From NCBI GenBank assembly GCA_015548865.1, contig JADMXW010000011.1, positions 92,371-156,370 of the forward strand: a stretch of 64,000 bases of DNA, given 5' to 3'. The notes beneath the pieces are model-generated. The model saw only the letters and a list, made by a program, of their open reading frames with translations. It had not been told where the DNA came from and made no database searches. Position numbers and translations under genes: made by a program. This document shows, in pieces, positions 19,027 to 31,039 of the stretch (position 1 is its first letter; every line of letters starts with the position of its first letter). Source of the stretch: Serratia marcescens (GTDB lineage Bacteria; Pseudomonadota; Gammaproteobacteria; Enterobacterales; Enterobacteriaceae).

Positions 19027-20409
19027 TTAGCTGCGTGGTGCTTTTGGCTCCGGCGCGCTGTTGTCCGTAAATACCGGTGAAGTGGAAACGTCCTGACCTA
19101 GTGCCGCGTTCAGCGCCTGTAAGTCGTTTTCGTTCAATGTACCCAACGCTGACTTTATGTTTAACTGATTGATCAGGTAGTCATAACGCGCATTGGAGAG
19201 TTGCTGTTTGGCGTTGAACAGCGTGGTGGTGGCATCCAGCACGTCAACAATGGTACGCGTACCCACCTGATAACCTGCTTCCATCGCATCTAGGGAGCTT
19301 TGCGCAGAGACTTCGGCCTGTTTGTAAGCGTTAATGCTGCTGATCGAGGCAGAAATATTGTTAAACGAAGAACGCACGGTCTGCACCACGGAGCGGTGTG
19401 CACTTTCAAGCAATTCGCTGGCGCTGACAAAGCTGTGCTGTGCTTGCTTCACGCGGGAGCTGGTGGCGCCACCACTGTAGATCGGTACCGTTAATGACAG
19501 GCCGATCTTGTTTTGGCCTGCATCGTTATCACTCATGTTTCTGCCTGTAGAACCCGAGTAACTGGTGTTGCTTACGCCAGAAGATGCAGTCAGATCCAAC
19601 GTTGGCATATGACCAGTTTCTGCTGAGCGAATCTGCTCGCGCGCTAAATCCTGGCTGAGGCGTGCAGACAATAAGTTCAGGTTATGGCTTTCCGCATCTT
19701 TCAGTAAGGTGGCGATTGCTGCCGGTTTCTCGGTGGAGAAACGGGTAATGTTCAGTCCTGCCAGTTGCGGATAGAAATTACCGCTGACCTGGCGCAAATT
19801 TTCCAGCGCGTTGTCCAGCGTGTTGCGCGCAGATACTTCGCTGGCCAATACGCTGTCATATTGGGCTCGGGCGTTCTGCACGTCGGTGATGGCTACCAAC
19901 CCGACATTAAAGCGCTGGGTGGTTTGATCGAGTTGACGATAAATAGCCTGTTTCTGCGCATTGACATAGGAAAGTGAGTCGATGGCGCGTAGCACGTTGA
20001 AATAGGCTGTTGCGGTATTCAGAATCAGTGTCTGTTGGGCACTCTGGTAGGTCACGTCTTGAATGCCTGCCTGCTTTTCTTGCAGCGTCAGAGCACGCCA
20101 TTTTGACATATCAAACAGTGTCTGGGTCAACTGTAACGAGCCGCTGGTAGCATTGCTGTTGATACCGTCATTCGTCCCGCGAAAATTGTTGGTGTAAGCG
20201 TAGTCTGCCCCGAGCCCGAGTTGAGGTAACAGAGGGCTGCGAGCCTCGTTGATTTTTTCGAAGGCGGCATCACGCGTCGCAGCTGAGCTGCGTAAATCCG
20301 GGTTAGTGGTTTTAGCTTGTTGATAGACTTGTAACAGATTTTCCGCGTGGCCCACGGCGCTAAAGCCGCTCAGGCTCAGACCAATAAGAAGAGGGAGCAA
20401 TTTCTTCAT
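19027..20409 (-). CDS. tolC: Outer-membrane efflux channel TolC
   Basis: Trimeric outer-membrane duct with a long periplasmic alpha-barrel, shared exit for AcrAB-type pumps and type I secretion. The signal peptide MKKLLPLLIGLSLSGFSAVGHA precedes the mature ENLLQVYQQAK. ATG 20409 is chosen for its AAGGA site; an ATG two codons upstream is less well spaced. The two structural repeats are visible (NARAQYDSVLASEVSARNTL and DATTTLFNAKQQLSNARYD). At about 460 residues it is shorter than the 493-residue E. coli protein because the C-terminal tail is reduced. Upstream of ygiB-ygiC, divergent from nudF. Confidence 0.97.
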   Translation of the reverse strand: MKKLLPLLIGLSLSGFSAVGHAENLLQVYQQAKTTNPDLRSSAATRDAAFEKINEARSPLLPQLGLGADYAYTNNFRGTNDGINSNATSGSLQLTQTLFDMSKWRALTLQEKQAGIQDVTYQSAQQTLILNTATAYFNVLRAIDSLSYVNAQKQAIYRQLDQTTQRFNVGLVAITDVQNARAQYDSVLASEVSARNTLDNALENLRQVSGNFYPQLAGLNITRFSTEKPAAIATLLKDAESHNLNLLSARLSQDLAREQIRSAETGHMPTLDLTASSGVSNTSYSGSTGRNMSDNDAGQNKIGLSLTVPIYSGGATSSRVKQAQHSFVSASELLESAHRSVVQTVRSSFNNISASISSINAYKQAEVSAQSSLDAMEAGYQVGTRTIVDVLDATTTLFNAKQQLSNARYDYLINQLNIKSALGTLNENDLQALNAALGQDVSTSPVFTDNSAPEPKAPRS

Positions 20410-20599
20410 GTGCATTCCTTGTTGTGCAGCTAAAGCAACGATGTAGCGGAGATAGCGCTGTCAAAAAACAAATCCGGGCAGATTCTATCAGAATGTGCCA
20501 ATAGGATAAGTTGGCTGAACGTGCCATCTTCCCCCTGACCGACCCCATTAGGGGGTTTAATTTGCTCTCATACCCTAACGTTTGGTCAAATAGGTCTCT

Positions 20600-20714
20600 T
20601 ATACCCATCATACTTTAAATTGCACGTGCGTTGGCGGCAGTAGTTCACCCGAATCACTGCCATCGGGATTCTCTTCTTTGCCACCTTCATGCAACTCGAA
20701 TTATTTAGGGTATA
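20600..20714. repeat. Palindromic intergenic repeat, copy 1
   Basis: Begins ATACCCATCATACTTTAAAT, contains GTGCGTTGGCGGCA and CACCCGAATCACT, and ends AATTATTTAGGGTATA; the two ends are inverted repeats. Copies 2 and 3 lie at 36729 and 47500. Here it lies between tolC and nudF. Confidence 0.8.
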
Positions 20715-20811
20715 TTGATTCAATTTATCACAAAGCATCGCAAGTACGATGTCCATCATGATACATGAGACACGTAACTCGTACCTGCTATTGCTCGCAA
20801 GGAGTTGAGGT

Positions 20812-21444
20812 ATGGCTGTGTCTGCGTCCAATCCAGCGACTTTCAATAAAGATGATGTAGAAATTATTGCACGAGAGTCGCTGTACGATGGTTTTTTTTC
20901 GCTAGAGCGCTATCGTTTTCGTCATCGGCTGTTTAATGGTGAGATGAGCGGTGAGGTTAGCCGGGAAATTTTGGAGCGTGGGCATGCCGTTGTGTTGCTG
21001 CCTTACGACCCGGTTCGGGATGAAGTTGTGTTGATTGAACAGATCCGCATCGCCGCTTATGACACCAGTCCGACGCCGTGGCTGTTCGAATTGGTTGCCG
21101 GGATGATTGAACCCGGTGAAAGCCTAGAGGCTGTAGCGCGGCGTGAAGCGCAGGAAGAGGCGGGGCTCAATGTCGGGCGCTGCAAGCCGATCATCAGTTA
21201 TCTGGCGAGTCCGGGGGGCACCAGTGAGCGCCTTGCGGTGATGGTGGGAGAAGTGGATGCCCGCGCGGCAAAGGGTATTCACGGTCTGGCGGAAGAGAAT
21301 GAAGATATTCGGGTGCATGTTGTCAGCCGCGAGCAGAGCTATGCCTGGGTGGAAAGCGGGATTATTGATAACGCAGCGTCTGTCATTGCGCTGCAATGGT
21401 TAGCGTTGCACCATACACAATTAAGACAGGCGTGGACGGAGTGA
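20812..21444 (+). CDS. nudF: ADP-ribose pyrophosphatase NudF
   Basis: Hydrolyses ADP-ribose to AMP and ribose-5-phosphate. The Nudix box is intact: [20 protein letters not shown] followed by AGL, near residues 97-119. 210 residues, one longer than E. coli. Heads the nudF-yqiB-cpdA-yqiA-parE run; 4 bp before yqiB. Confidence 0.96.
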   Translation: MAVSASNPATFNKDDVEIIARESLYDGFFSLERYRFRHRLFNGEMSGEVSREILERGHAVVLLPYDPVRDEVVLIEQIRIAAYDTSPTPWLFELVAGMIEPGESLEAVARREAQEEAGLNVGRCKPIISYLASPGGTSERLAVMVGEVDARAAKGIHGLAEENEDIRVHVVSREQSYAWVESGIIDNAASVIALQWLALHHTQLRQAWTE

Positions 21445-21448
21445 GCAG

Positions 21449-21901
21449 ATGAAACGCTATACCCCGGATTTTCCGGCCATGATGCGATTGTGCGAAATGA
21501 ATTTCGCACAATTACGTCGTTTATTGCCGCGAAAGGATGAAGTCGGAGAAAGTGCGGTTTATCATGTAAATAATGCAAGCTATCGCCTAACAATAGTGGA
21601 ATCCACGCGTTATACCTCATTGGTTGAAATCCAGCAGATAGCGCCCGCCGTCAGCTATTGGAGCCTGCCAACGTTGAGCGTGCGGCTCTACCATGACGCG
21701 CTGGTTGCGGAAGTGTGTGCCAGTCAGCAGATCTACCGTTTTAAAGCACGTTATGATTACCCGAACAAAAAATTGCATCAACGTGATGAAAAGCATCAAA
21801 TTAATCAGTTTCTTGCTGATTGGCTAAGGTACTGCCTGGCGTATGGTTTTGCATCGGCTCCGCTAAATGCCGATTCCAGTCTGTTAGACAGATTTCAGTA
21901 A
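21449..21901 (+). CDS. yqiB: DUF1249 protein YqiB
   Basis: Conserved 150-residue protein of unknown function. Typical segments are [37 protein letters not shown] and the C-terminal [19 protein letters not shown]. Sits in the conserved order between nudF and cpdA, almost certainly co-transcribed. Confidence 0.93.
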   Translation: MKRYTPDFPAMMRLCEMNFAQLRRLLPRKDEVGESAVYHVNNASYRLTIVESTRYTSLVEIQQIAPAVSYWSLPTLSVRLYHDALVAEVCASQQIYRFKARYDYPNKKLHQRDEKHQINQFLADWLRYCLAYGFASAPLNADSSLLDRFQ

Positions 21902-21917
21902 CCAAGGATACTATTTT

Positions 21918-22745
21918 TTGGAAAGTCTGCTGAAAGTTCCTGTGGCAAGTGGGGCCAGAATCAGGATTTTACAAATAACCGATACCCACCTGTTTGCTGG
22001 CGAGCATGAGACGTTGCTCGGCGTGAACACATACCGTAGTTACCATGCCGTGCTGGCCGCCATTCAGGCACAGGGGCAGGATGTTGACCTGATTGTGGCA
22101 ACGGGAGATCTTGCTCAGGATCATTCTCAGGAAGCCTATCACCATTTTACGCGCGGCATCGCTCAGTTACCCGCGCCTTGTGTGTGGCTGCCGGGGAATC
22201 ATGATTTTCAGCCTGCGATGGTGGATGTGCTGGCGCAAGCGGGCATCGCCCCTTCCAAGCATGTGCTGCTGGGTGACGCGTGGCAAATTATTTTACTGGA
22301 TAGCCAGGTATTTGGCGTGCCCCACGGTGAGTTGAGCGAATATCAACTCGAGTGGTTGGAGCGCAGTCTGGTGCGTTTCCCAGACCGTTATACGCTGTTA
22401 CTGCTGCATCACCACCCGCTAGCTTCAGGCTGTACTTGGCTCGATCAGCATAGCCTACGTAATGCGCACCATCTGGATGCGGTGCTGGCGCGTTATCCGC
22501 AGGTGAAAAATGTGCTGTGCGGGCATATTCATCAGGAACTGGACCTTGACTGGAATGGCCGGAGATTGATGGCGACGCCCTCCACCTGCGTGCAGTTCAA
22601 ACCGCATTGTACCAACTTTACCATTGACGATGTCGGGCCGGGCTGGCGTTATCTGGATCTGTTACCGGACGGTACGCTGGAGACGCGCGTTGACCGTTTG
22701 AGCGGCAGAGAGTTTTTGCCCGATATGGATTCGGACGGCTATTAA
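21918..22745 (+). CDS. cpdA: 3',5'-cAMP phosphodiesterase CpdA
   Basis: Hydrolyses cAMP and so damps CRP-dependent expression. Metallophosphoesterase motifs are complete: [28 protein letters not shown] and CGHIHQE. Translation starts at TTG 21918 with AAGGA about 9 bp upstream; a weak start suits a low-abundance enzyme. The stop codon overlaps the yqiA start (TAATG), indicating coupling. Confidence 0.95.
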   Translation: MESLLKVPVASGARIRILQITDTHLFAGEHETLLGVNTYRSYHAVLAAIQAQGQDVDLIVATGDLAQDHSQEAYHHFTRGIAQLPAPCVWLPGNHDFQPAMVDVLAQAGIAPSKHVLLGDAWQIILLDSQVFGVPHGELSEYQLEWLERSLVRFPDRYTLLLLHHHPLASGCTWLDQHSLRNAHHLDAVLARYPQVKNVLCGHIHQELDLDWNGRRLMATPSTCVQFKPHCTNFTIDDVGPGWRYLDLLPDGTLETRVDRLSGREFLPDMDSDGY

Positions 22746-23326
22746 TGCCTACGTTACTTTACCTTCACGGATTCAACAGCACGCCGAAGTCGGCTAAAGC
22801 GACGGCGCTGGCCGCGTGGTTGGCGCAACACCATCCCCAGATAGAGATGCTGGTGCCACAACTGCCCCCCTATCCGGCGCAAGCCGCTGAGCTATTGGAG
22901 TCGTTGGTGATGGAGCGGGCTGGGCGTCCGCTTGGTTTGGTGGGCTCGTCGCTGGGTGGCTATTATGCTACCTGGCTGTCACAATGTTTTACCCTGCCCG
23001 CCGTTGTGGTTAATCCGGCGGTGAAACCCTTCGAATTGTTGCTGGAACATCTCGGCGAATATCGTAACCCCTACACAGGTGAAGAATATGTGCTAGAGTC
23101 TCGGCATATTTACGACCTGAAAGTGATGCAGATTGAATCACTCGAAGCGCCGGATTTGCTGTGGTGTTTGCTCCAGACTGGGGATGAAGTGCTGGATTAT
23201 CGGCAGGCCGTGGCGTATTACACGGATTGTCGCCAGACGGTAGAATCGGGCGGGAACCACAGTTTTGTTGGGTTTGAACATTATTTTGACCCTATTGTGC
23301 GTTTCCTTGGATTGAGCGACGATTAA
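22745..23326 (+). CDS. yqiA: Alpha/beta-hydrolase esterase YqiA
   Basis: UPF0227 esterase of 193 residues. The start LLYLHGFNS carries the HG oxyanion motif, the nucleophile is in [10 protein letters not shown], and the catalytic His is probably in [10 protein letters not shown]. The E. coli homologue hydrolyses short-chain acyl esters in vitro. Overlaps cpdA and precedes parE. Confidence 0.94.
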   Translation: MPTLLYLHGFNSTPKSAKATALAAWLAQHHPQIEMLVPQLPPYPAQAAELLESLVMERAGRPLGLVGSSLGGYYATWLSQCFTLPAVVVNPAVKPFELLLEHLGEYRNPYTGEEYVLESRHIYDLKVMQIESLEAPDLLWCLLQTGDEVLDYRQAVAYYTDCRQTVESGGNHSFVGFEHYFDPIVRFLGLSDD

Positions 23327-23425
23327 TCCGTCCTGTACTGCATTGTCCTCACTGACACGAACAACGACAACGCGTCGCCCGTGGACAGTGCGTCATCTCA
23401 GCGCCATTCCGTTTTACACATTTAA

Positions 23426-25339
<1,914 letters not shown>

Positions 25340-25344
25340 TTCCG

Positions 25345-25875
25345 TTATCGAGCAATGCGATATAAGCAGAACCGCTCCAACGCATGACCCGCCGGTATTT
25401 TGGAATAGTTAAAATCATTACCGGTGTTGGTCATGCCTGCTTTTATCATTACGCGCTGTGAAGCAGTATGTTGCAGCGGCGTAAAAGCGTAGACCGCGGG
25501 TGCATCGAGTTCCTCAAAGGCATAGCGAATCGCGCGTTTTGCCCCTTCCGTGGCATAACCGTTTCCCCAGTGTTGCGCTTGCAAACGCCAGCCGGCCTCG
25601 ATCAGCGGCGCATGAGGAATTCCGCTCTCTTCTTGCTGTTCATGCAAACCAATAAACCCAATAAATTCACCGCTTGATTTCAATTCCACTGCCCAGAAGC
25701 CCCAGCCTTTGGTGGCAATATGTCTTCTGATTCGGTCTGCCTGTGCATCGCTTTGCTCCCGCGACATGAGCTCCGGGAAATAACGCATCACCATTGGGTC
25801 GGCATTTAATTGTGCATAAATGGGGTAATCTTCGTCGCGCCATTGGCGCAAAATTAATCTCTCTGTCTCTATCAT
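25345..25875 (-). CDS. GNAT-family N-acetyltransferase (RimJ/RimL type)
   Basis: A 176-residue acetyltransferase. Start 25875 (MIETERLILRQW) has AGGAG upstream. The N-terminal LILRQWRDEDY, central FIGFIGLHEQ and acetyl-CoA-loop-like QHWGNGYATEGAKRAI are typical of the RimJ/RimL-like GNAT group, which acetylate proteins or small amines. Substrate unknown. Convergent with parE. Confidence 0.88.
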   Translation of the reverse strand: MIETERLILRQWRDEDYPIYAQLNADPMVMRYFPELMSREQSDAQADRIRRHIATKGWGFWAVELKSSGEFIGFIGLHEQQEESGIPHAPLIEAGWRLQAQHWGNGYATEGAKRAIRYAFEELDAPAVYAFTPLQHTASQRVMIKAGMTNTGNDFNYSKIPAGHALERFCLYRIAR

Positions 25876-25989
25876 GGCGATTTTTCTCCTAATATAGGCC
25901 AAAGACCAACAAATCAACGTGAAAGGCGCTGACAGACTTCATGGCTTCACAGTAGAGTAAGTGTGCCTCTTAATCCTTAACAACTGTGT

Positions 25990-27057
25990 ATGATTATGGA
26001 AAAAAATCACAAAAAAGATCCGGGTGACACAGAAAAACTCGATGGCGGAGCGCGCCGAGTAAGGCTAGAAGATATCGCTTCGCGCTGTGGTACCTCATTA
26101 AGCACGGTGTCTCGTGCACTCAGTGGCGAGAAGGGCGTGAGTCAGGCGCTACGGGCGCGGATATTGGAAGTAGCGCGGGCGGTGCGCTACAGCCCCGCAT
26201 TGGAAATGGGGGGCTCTCGCATTGTTCTTGCTGTTTCTCAGGTGGCGATGCTGGATTATCACCGTTATCAATTCAGTTGGTATGTGTTGCAAGGGCTGAA
26301 AGAGCGCGCAAAAGTGCTGGGGCTGGATTTGGTGACGCATCCGCTGTCTGATAAAGGCACACAGGCGCTTACCGATTTGCTTAATCAGGACGATATCGGT
26401 GGCATGCTGGCACTGACTGTCGATGATCCCGCGATTCTGGATGTGGTGGTGAACCTGAAAAAACCCGCGGTGCTGGTGAACAGTGAAGACCCGCTAATGC
26501 GGCTTTCCAGCGTGATGCCGTGTAATCGCTCGGCAACCCGGATGGCGGCTGACTATCTGGTTTCGCACGGGCATCGCGATATTCTGTTCTTGACCCATCC
26601 TGGCCGACGAACGATTGAACAGCGGTACGAGGGGTGGCAGGAGTCGATGCATTATTTTCAACTGCCATGCTCCGAGCAGCAGGTGATAAGCGTGACGGAT
26701 TGGCTTCCCGAACTGGCTGAACAGGCAGTGGTATCGTGGTTTCGTGAAAAAAAACGTACCTGCACGGCGATCCTGTGTGCCAATGACTCCTTGGCGTTAG
26801 GCGCAATTAACGGGTTGCAGCGCTTAGGTCTGGCTGTGCCGGGGGATATTTCGGTTGTAGGGATGAACGATTTACCACAAGCAGAGTTTGCATCGCCGCC
26901 GCTTACCACGGTGCACTTGCCGGTGCAGGAGATCGGCGTTATTGCGCTCGAGTTGTTGCAGGACATTATTGCTGGCAACGTGACGATCCCGAGGCGTATT
27001 GAACTGGCGTGTGCCATGGTCGAGCGTCAGTCTGTGGCAGCGTTGAAAGTATCATGA
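25990..27057 (+). CDS. LacI-family transcriptional regulator
   Basis: A 355-residue regulator with an N-terminal LacI helix-turn-helix (RLEDIASRCGTSLSTVSRAL, about residues 24-43) and a periplasmic-binding-like effector domain with TAILCANDSLALGAINGL and DISVVGMND. It is convergent with the MFS/829-residue/GH105 operon at 27102-32119, which it probably represses. The palindromes with a TGCGCA core upstream of and inside the GH105 gene are candidate operators, matching the CG-centred operators of this family. The inducer is probably an oligouronide or its product. Confidence 0.88.
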   Translation: MIMEKNHKKDPGDTEKLDGGARRVRLEDIASRCGTSLSTVSRALSGEKGVSQALRARILEVARAVRYSPALEMGGSRIVLAVSQVAMLDYHRYQFSWYVLQGLKERAKVLGLDLVTHPLSDKGTQALTDLLNQDDIGGMLALTVDDPAILDVVVNLKKPAVLVNSEDPLMRLSSVMPCNRSATRMAADYLVSHGHRDILFLTHPGRRTIEQRYEGWQESMHYFQLPCSEQQVISVTDWLPELAEQAVVSWFREKKRTCTAILCANDSLALGAINGLQRLGLAVPGDISVVGMNDLPQAEFASPPLTTVHLPVQEIGVIALELLQDIIAGNVTIPRRIELACAMVERQSVAALKVS

Positions 27058-27101
27058 GGGCGTAATTGCCCTCATGATGGTAGATGAAATGTGTTGAGCG
27101 G

Positions 27102-28421
27102 CTATTTGAATTTAGCCCGTTCCATATTGGGGATCAGCAGCAGATACATCACGCCCCAGGCGACCAGATAGGCCACAGAACTGATGGCAAACAGTGCCCA
27201 ATAGTTGCCTGACGCTTCGAGTACGGCGCCGATCACCGTTGAGAAAATCACGCTGCCGATCATGCCAAAGGTGCTACCAATGCCGACGACCGAGCCTACT
27301 GCTGCGTTGGGGAACAGGTCGGACACGGATGTCAGCAGGTTTGCTGACCAGCCTTGGTGTGCCGCCGCAGCCAACCCGACGATGGCAACGGCCAGCCATA
27401 GGCTTTCCACTTGCGTGGCGGCAAAAATCGGAATAACTGCACAGGCACAAATCAACATGGTGGTTTTGCGCGCTTTAGCAGCGCTGAACCCCATACTCAT
27501 CAGCTTGCCCGGCAACCAACCTGCGCCCAGACTGCCACCAATGGCAAACAGATAGATCATGATCAACGGCACACCCAATCCTGCCATATTGATATCACGG
27601 GTTTCGTTCAGCCATTTTGGCAGCCAGAACAGGAAGAACCACCAGATAGGATCGGTCAGCATCTTGCCCAGCGCAAAGGCCCACAGTTGGCGGTAACGCA
27701 GCAGATGTGTCCATTTGATGGATTCCACGCTGACATGCTCTTCCTTGTCCTGGCGGATCCAGGCCAGCTCTTCGGCAGAGGCTTTATCCTGTGGTTTGCC
27801 AAACAGGAAAAGCCACGGGATAAGCCAGACAAAACCAATTGCACCAAGAATAAGAAACGCTCCGTGCCAACCGTAATGAATGGCGATAAACGGAATCAAG
27901 GCGGGGGAGACGACGACGCCAAGGTTAACGGCGACGCCCAGAATCCCAGTGGCAAGTGTGCGCTCTTTTTTAGGGTGCCAGTCTGCGATGACTTTCATCG
28001 CCGCCGGGAAGTTGGCCGATTCCCCTAACCCAAGGATGACGCGCACAATCGCAAACCCGACCACGGTGCCGACGGCGGCATGTAGCATGGCGGCGGCGCT
28101 CCAGACCACCATCGCGGCGGCGTAACTGATTTTTGTGCCCAACTTGTCAATAATACGGCCGCAAATCAGTGTGCCTGCACCGTAGGCAATGGTGAAGGCG
28201 TTGACCAGCCAGCTGTATTCCATTTGCGTCCAGCCGATATCTTTTTGCAGCATTGGTGCCAGCAACCCGAGCAGTTGACGGTCCATGTAGTTTACCGTGG
28301 TGGCAAACACCAGCATCGAGCAGATGGTCCAGCGATAGCGTCCTTTGGGGGGCGTGCTGGCGGTAGTTTGGCTGTCGCCATGAGGGACAGCAGCTTCTTT
28401 TTGGCTAACTTGGGTGTCCAT
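27102..28421 (-). CDS. MFS transporter, anion:cation symporter (ExuT-like) family
   Basis: A 439-residue carrier with 12 predicted membrane helices. The family signature is clear: NYMDRQLLGLLAPMLQKDIG in helix 1, GRIIDKLGTK, and RVILGLGESANFPAAMKVIADW, as in hexuronate and glucarate carriers. Probably imports uronates or short unsaturated oligouronides. Third gene of the GH105 operon; about 90 bp separate it from the gene upstream. It is not of the GPH type that carries rhamnogalacturonides or oligogalacturonides in soft-rot bacteria. Confidence 0.85.
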   Translation of the reverse strand: MDTQVSQKEAAVPHGDSQTTASTPPKGRYRWTICSMLVFATTVNYMDRQLLGLLAPMLQKDIGWTQMEYSWLVNAFTIAYGAGTLICGRIIDKLGTKISYAAAMVVWSAAAMLHAAVGTVVGFAIVRVILGLGESANFPAAMKVIADWHPKKERTLATGILGVAVNLGVVVSPALIPFIAIHYGWHGAFLILGAIGFVWLIPWLFLFGKPQDKASAEELAWIRQDKEEHVSVESIKWTHLLRYRQLWAFALGKMLTDPIWWFFLFWLPKWLNETRDINMAGLGVPLIMIYLFAIGGSLGAGWLPGKLMSMGFSAAKARKTTMLICACAVIPIFAATQVESLWLAVAIVGLAAAAHQGWSANLLTSVSDLFPNAAVGSVVGIGSTFGMIGSVIFSTVIGAVLEASGNYWALFAISSVAYLVAWGVMYLLLIPNMERAKFK

Positions 28422-28514
28422 TGTTATTCTCCAGCTCAGGCTGATAGCCTGAGCGGTTGGTTGTCAGTAGGGTATAGCGGTGTTGTCAGTGGTGTTGCGT
28501 TATAAAAAAAGGTG

Positions 28515-31004
28515 TCACAGCGTCAGCTCACAGTGTGTGCCGGCCACGCTCCAGGCATTAGGGTCAAGGGTGCGACCTTGCGCTATCACGCGGCCATCAG
28601 GCAGAAAGCGCACTTCGCCGTAGACCGGATCGAGCACTGTCAGGGCGTCATCGGCCTCATGCTGCACGGTGAGATTGGCGAAGGTTTGCGTAAAGTCGTC
28701 CAGCGAATGAATGTCGTCCGTATCATTCAGACGTACCAACCAGGTGGTCTGTTTGCCGTGCTGCTGTACTTCACAGTGGCGTGTCGGGCCTGTTTCCACG
28801 ATGTGAAAGGGGTGCGAGCCAAACAACAACGCCATACCGGCTCCGCTTTGCAACGCGATGCGCTCGGCGCTGATACGCACGTCGCTAAAGATGTGTTGTG
28901 GCAACCAGGCGTGGGTGAATGTTGGCTGCCCTTCATGGGGGGTGAAGGTCAGCACCGCCAATCCGCGATATTGCTGGACACGCGGCAGCGTACCGCAACC
29001 GCCCCAGTAGGAAGGCCTGCCGAATCCGCCATGTATGGTTTCTCCAGGATGATTGATCCACACCTGTGCCTCGGGAATGTCGCCCATACGCAGATGCAAC
29101 GGCGTTTCCTGATATCCCCACTCGCCCCAGCGATAACCGGCAATAGAGCCCATCGCCACATGACGGGTTTTGTAGTGGTACAGCTTGGCGATACGGTTGG
29201 CTCCTTGGGCAAAGCACCACTCTTGCGCTGTCGGTTTCTGCCACATGGCGACTTCTGCCAGTGCCGGATCGAGGGTCAACCCGTGGTCGCGCAGCAGTAA
29301 AGCCAACTGTGGTAAGGCGTGGAAGCGGCAGCCGTAGTTGCCCTTGCCCCACAGTAGGCGGGAAATCGCAGCCAGTTCCAATGAGCGTCCGGCACGCAAT
29401 GTGTGTTCGTAAGAGCGCCCTTGGGAGGCAGTCAATATACCCTGATGACAGGAACGGGCAATTTGCTCAATCAAACGCTGGATGGCACGGCGACTGCGTG
29501 CGGCAATATCAGCATCGGGAGAAAGTGCTGCCAATGCGGTCAACCCTTTCAAATCCACCGGGAAATACGGTGCAGAGTTCCACTCGGCCATCTCGCAGGA
29601 TTCAAAATGGGTGAGCCAATCGAGCACCCGTTGCTTGCCTGCGGCAGCCTGCTCGCATCCGCTGCGGTTGGCACGGACAAATGTTGCTTCTGGGAAGAAG
29701 CTGCCCGCCAGATAAGCGGCAGTGTGAAACAGCAGCGCATGATTTTCCGAGAAGTACCACTGCACATCGTTGCCCGGTTCATCCATCCAGTAGCGAAAAT
29801 GCAGGATGGCGGCGTCGATCTTTTCCCTGGTGGTTGGTGCGATGGCATCACCCCAGGCAATGCGGCACCACAGCAACGGCACTAACGTGAAGTCGGCACA
29901 ATCATGACAATCCAGCACTGAGGGCAGTACCCCCTCCAGCATAGCGTGGGTTTCTTCATCAGTCATACCGCAAGCCAGTCTGGCTAACGCTTTGACGCTG
30001 CTGTATTCACCTTGCGTGGCGACCGTTTGCAGCGCTTCGGCAATACGCGCAGATAAGGTTTCTGGCACAATTTGCTGCGCGGTAGCATGACAAATCTCAA
30101 CCCCAAGAGTGCGGCTGATATGGAATTCGCCACTGGAGAGCGTAATGACAAAGTTGCGGAAATCCGCCGGAAGCTGTGCGGTATTCGCGATTCGCGCCAC
30201 CTGCTGCCCTGGGCGCAATTCGGTTTCCAACTCGATGGGGTTATCCAGAGAAATGAAATCGCCCAGAACACGGCAGGCAATTGTTAGCGGTACGCTTGCT
30301 GGAGCGGGGAAGCATAAGTTGATATCTCCGTGGCTGTAGGCGGAGTATTCGAAGGAAACCCCTTCCAATAGCGCTTCCATTTCAGCGACGCCCGGTGCAG
30401 AAATCGGTGAGGCCAGCGCCACATTAACGGGGATTCCCGCCATGTAATCGAGTTGGAAGAAAAAGCGGATATCCCGTTCTGCCAGATCGTCGAACCAGAC
30501 CCGAACATCGTTTAGCCCCGGTTTTAGGGAAACGGTGACCTCAATGGTGTTTTCCAGATTGCGCTGGTAGGCTGCGCTCCAGGCAACATCTTCATCGTTA
30601 ACGCGTAGAATACCGCCACCACAGGTGGTGAAACGTAGCGTAATGTCTCCTGCGTTTTCGGTTTCCAGCCAGGTTTGTGCCCAGGCACCGATTCGTGTGG
30701 GGCGGAACCAGAAACCAGAAAGGTCTACGCGGTCAGAACCAAACGGGAACCACCATCGGGTGGGCTCGAACGCCGCGAACGGTTGTGGCTTCTTCTCCAA
30801 ATAGCGCTGTTGGAAGTCTACCCGGCAAGGATAAGTATGCGGGATGAAGTTTTTCTTTTTACTCAGGAAGAAAAACGGGTCCATATCACCCTGCATGGGA
30901 ACATCCGGCACGTCATAACGTTCGCTGGCGATATCGGAGTAGTGCCAGTAACGAATAGCGTCACCTTGTTGCAAAGCGCGGCGATATATATTGTCTGTTT
31001 TCAT
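28515..31004 (-). CDS. Large uncharacterised cytoplasmic protein, probable carbohydrate-active enzyme
   Basis: About 829 residues, no signal peptide, so cytoplasmic. ATG 31004 follows GGGGAA. The N-terminal third looks beta-rich (WWFPFGSDRVDLSGFWFRPT, then GGGILRVNDEDVAW), like a jelly-roll. A middle helical region has WYFSENHALLFHTAAYLAG and EMAEWNSAPYFPVDL, patterns like those of alpha/alpha-toroid hydrolases and lyases, where Glu, His and Asn would be catalytic. The C-terminal part is again beta-rich (HGGFGRPSYWGGCGTLPR). I cannot place it in a named GH or PL family. It lies between GH105 and the MFS carrier, so a role in breaking down an imported uronic-acid oligosaccharide is the best inference. 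Confidence 0.7.
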   Translation of the reverse strand: MKTDNIYRRALQQGDAIRYWHYSDIASERYDVPDVPMQGDMDPFFFLSKKKNFIPHTYPCRVDFQQRYLEKKPQPFAAFEPTRWWFPFGSDRVDLSGFWFRPTRIGAWAQTWLETENAGDITLRFTTCGGGILRVNDEDVAWSAAYQRNLENTIEVTVSLKPGLNDVRVWFDDLAERDIRFFFQLDYMAGIPVNVALASPISAPGVAEMEALLEGVSFEYSAYSHGDINLCFPAPASVPLTIACRVLGDFISLDNPIELETELRPGQQVARIANTAQLPADFRNFVITLSSGEFHISRTLGVEICHATAQQIVPETLSARIAEALQTVATQGEYSSVKALARLACGMTDEETHAMLEGVLPSVLDCHDCADFTLVPLLWCRIAWGDAIAPTTREKIDAAILHFRYWMDEPGNDVQWYFSENHALLFHTAAYLAGSFFPEATFVRANRSGCEQAAAGKQRVLDWLTHFESCEMAEWNSAPYFPVDLKGLTALAALSPDADIAARSRRAIQRLIEQIARSCHQGILTASQGRSYEHTLRAGRSLELAAISRLLWGKGNYGCRFHALPQLALLLRDHGLTLDPALAEVAMWQKPTAQEWCFAQGANRIAKLYHYKTRHVAMGSIAGYRWGEWGYQETPLHLRMGDIPEAQVWINHPGETIHGGFGRPSYWGGCGTLPRVQQYRGLAVLTFTPHEGQPTFTHAWLPQHIFSDVRISAERIALQSGAGMALLFGSHPFHIVETGPTRHCEVQQHGKQTTWLVRLNDTDDIHSLDDFTQTFANLTVQHEADDALTVLDPVYGEVRFLPDGRVIAQGRTLDPNAWSVAGTHCELTL

Positions 31005-31039
31005 TAGGTATTCCCCGGAAACCATGCGTTGTAGATCAT

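Noticed and set aside
27411..28028. 205-codon plus-strand frame over the MFS gene
   Set aside because: Antisense to a clear 12-helix carrier, no domain seen.
28512..29300. 262-codon open frame on the plus strand inside the 829-residue gene
   Set aside because: Fully antisense to a better-supported gene, no recognisable motif; a shadow of GC-rich codon use.
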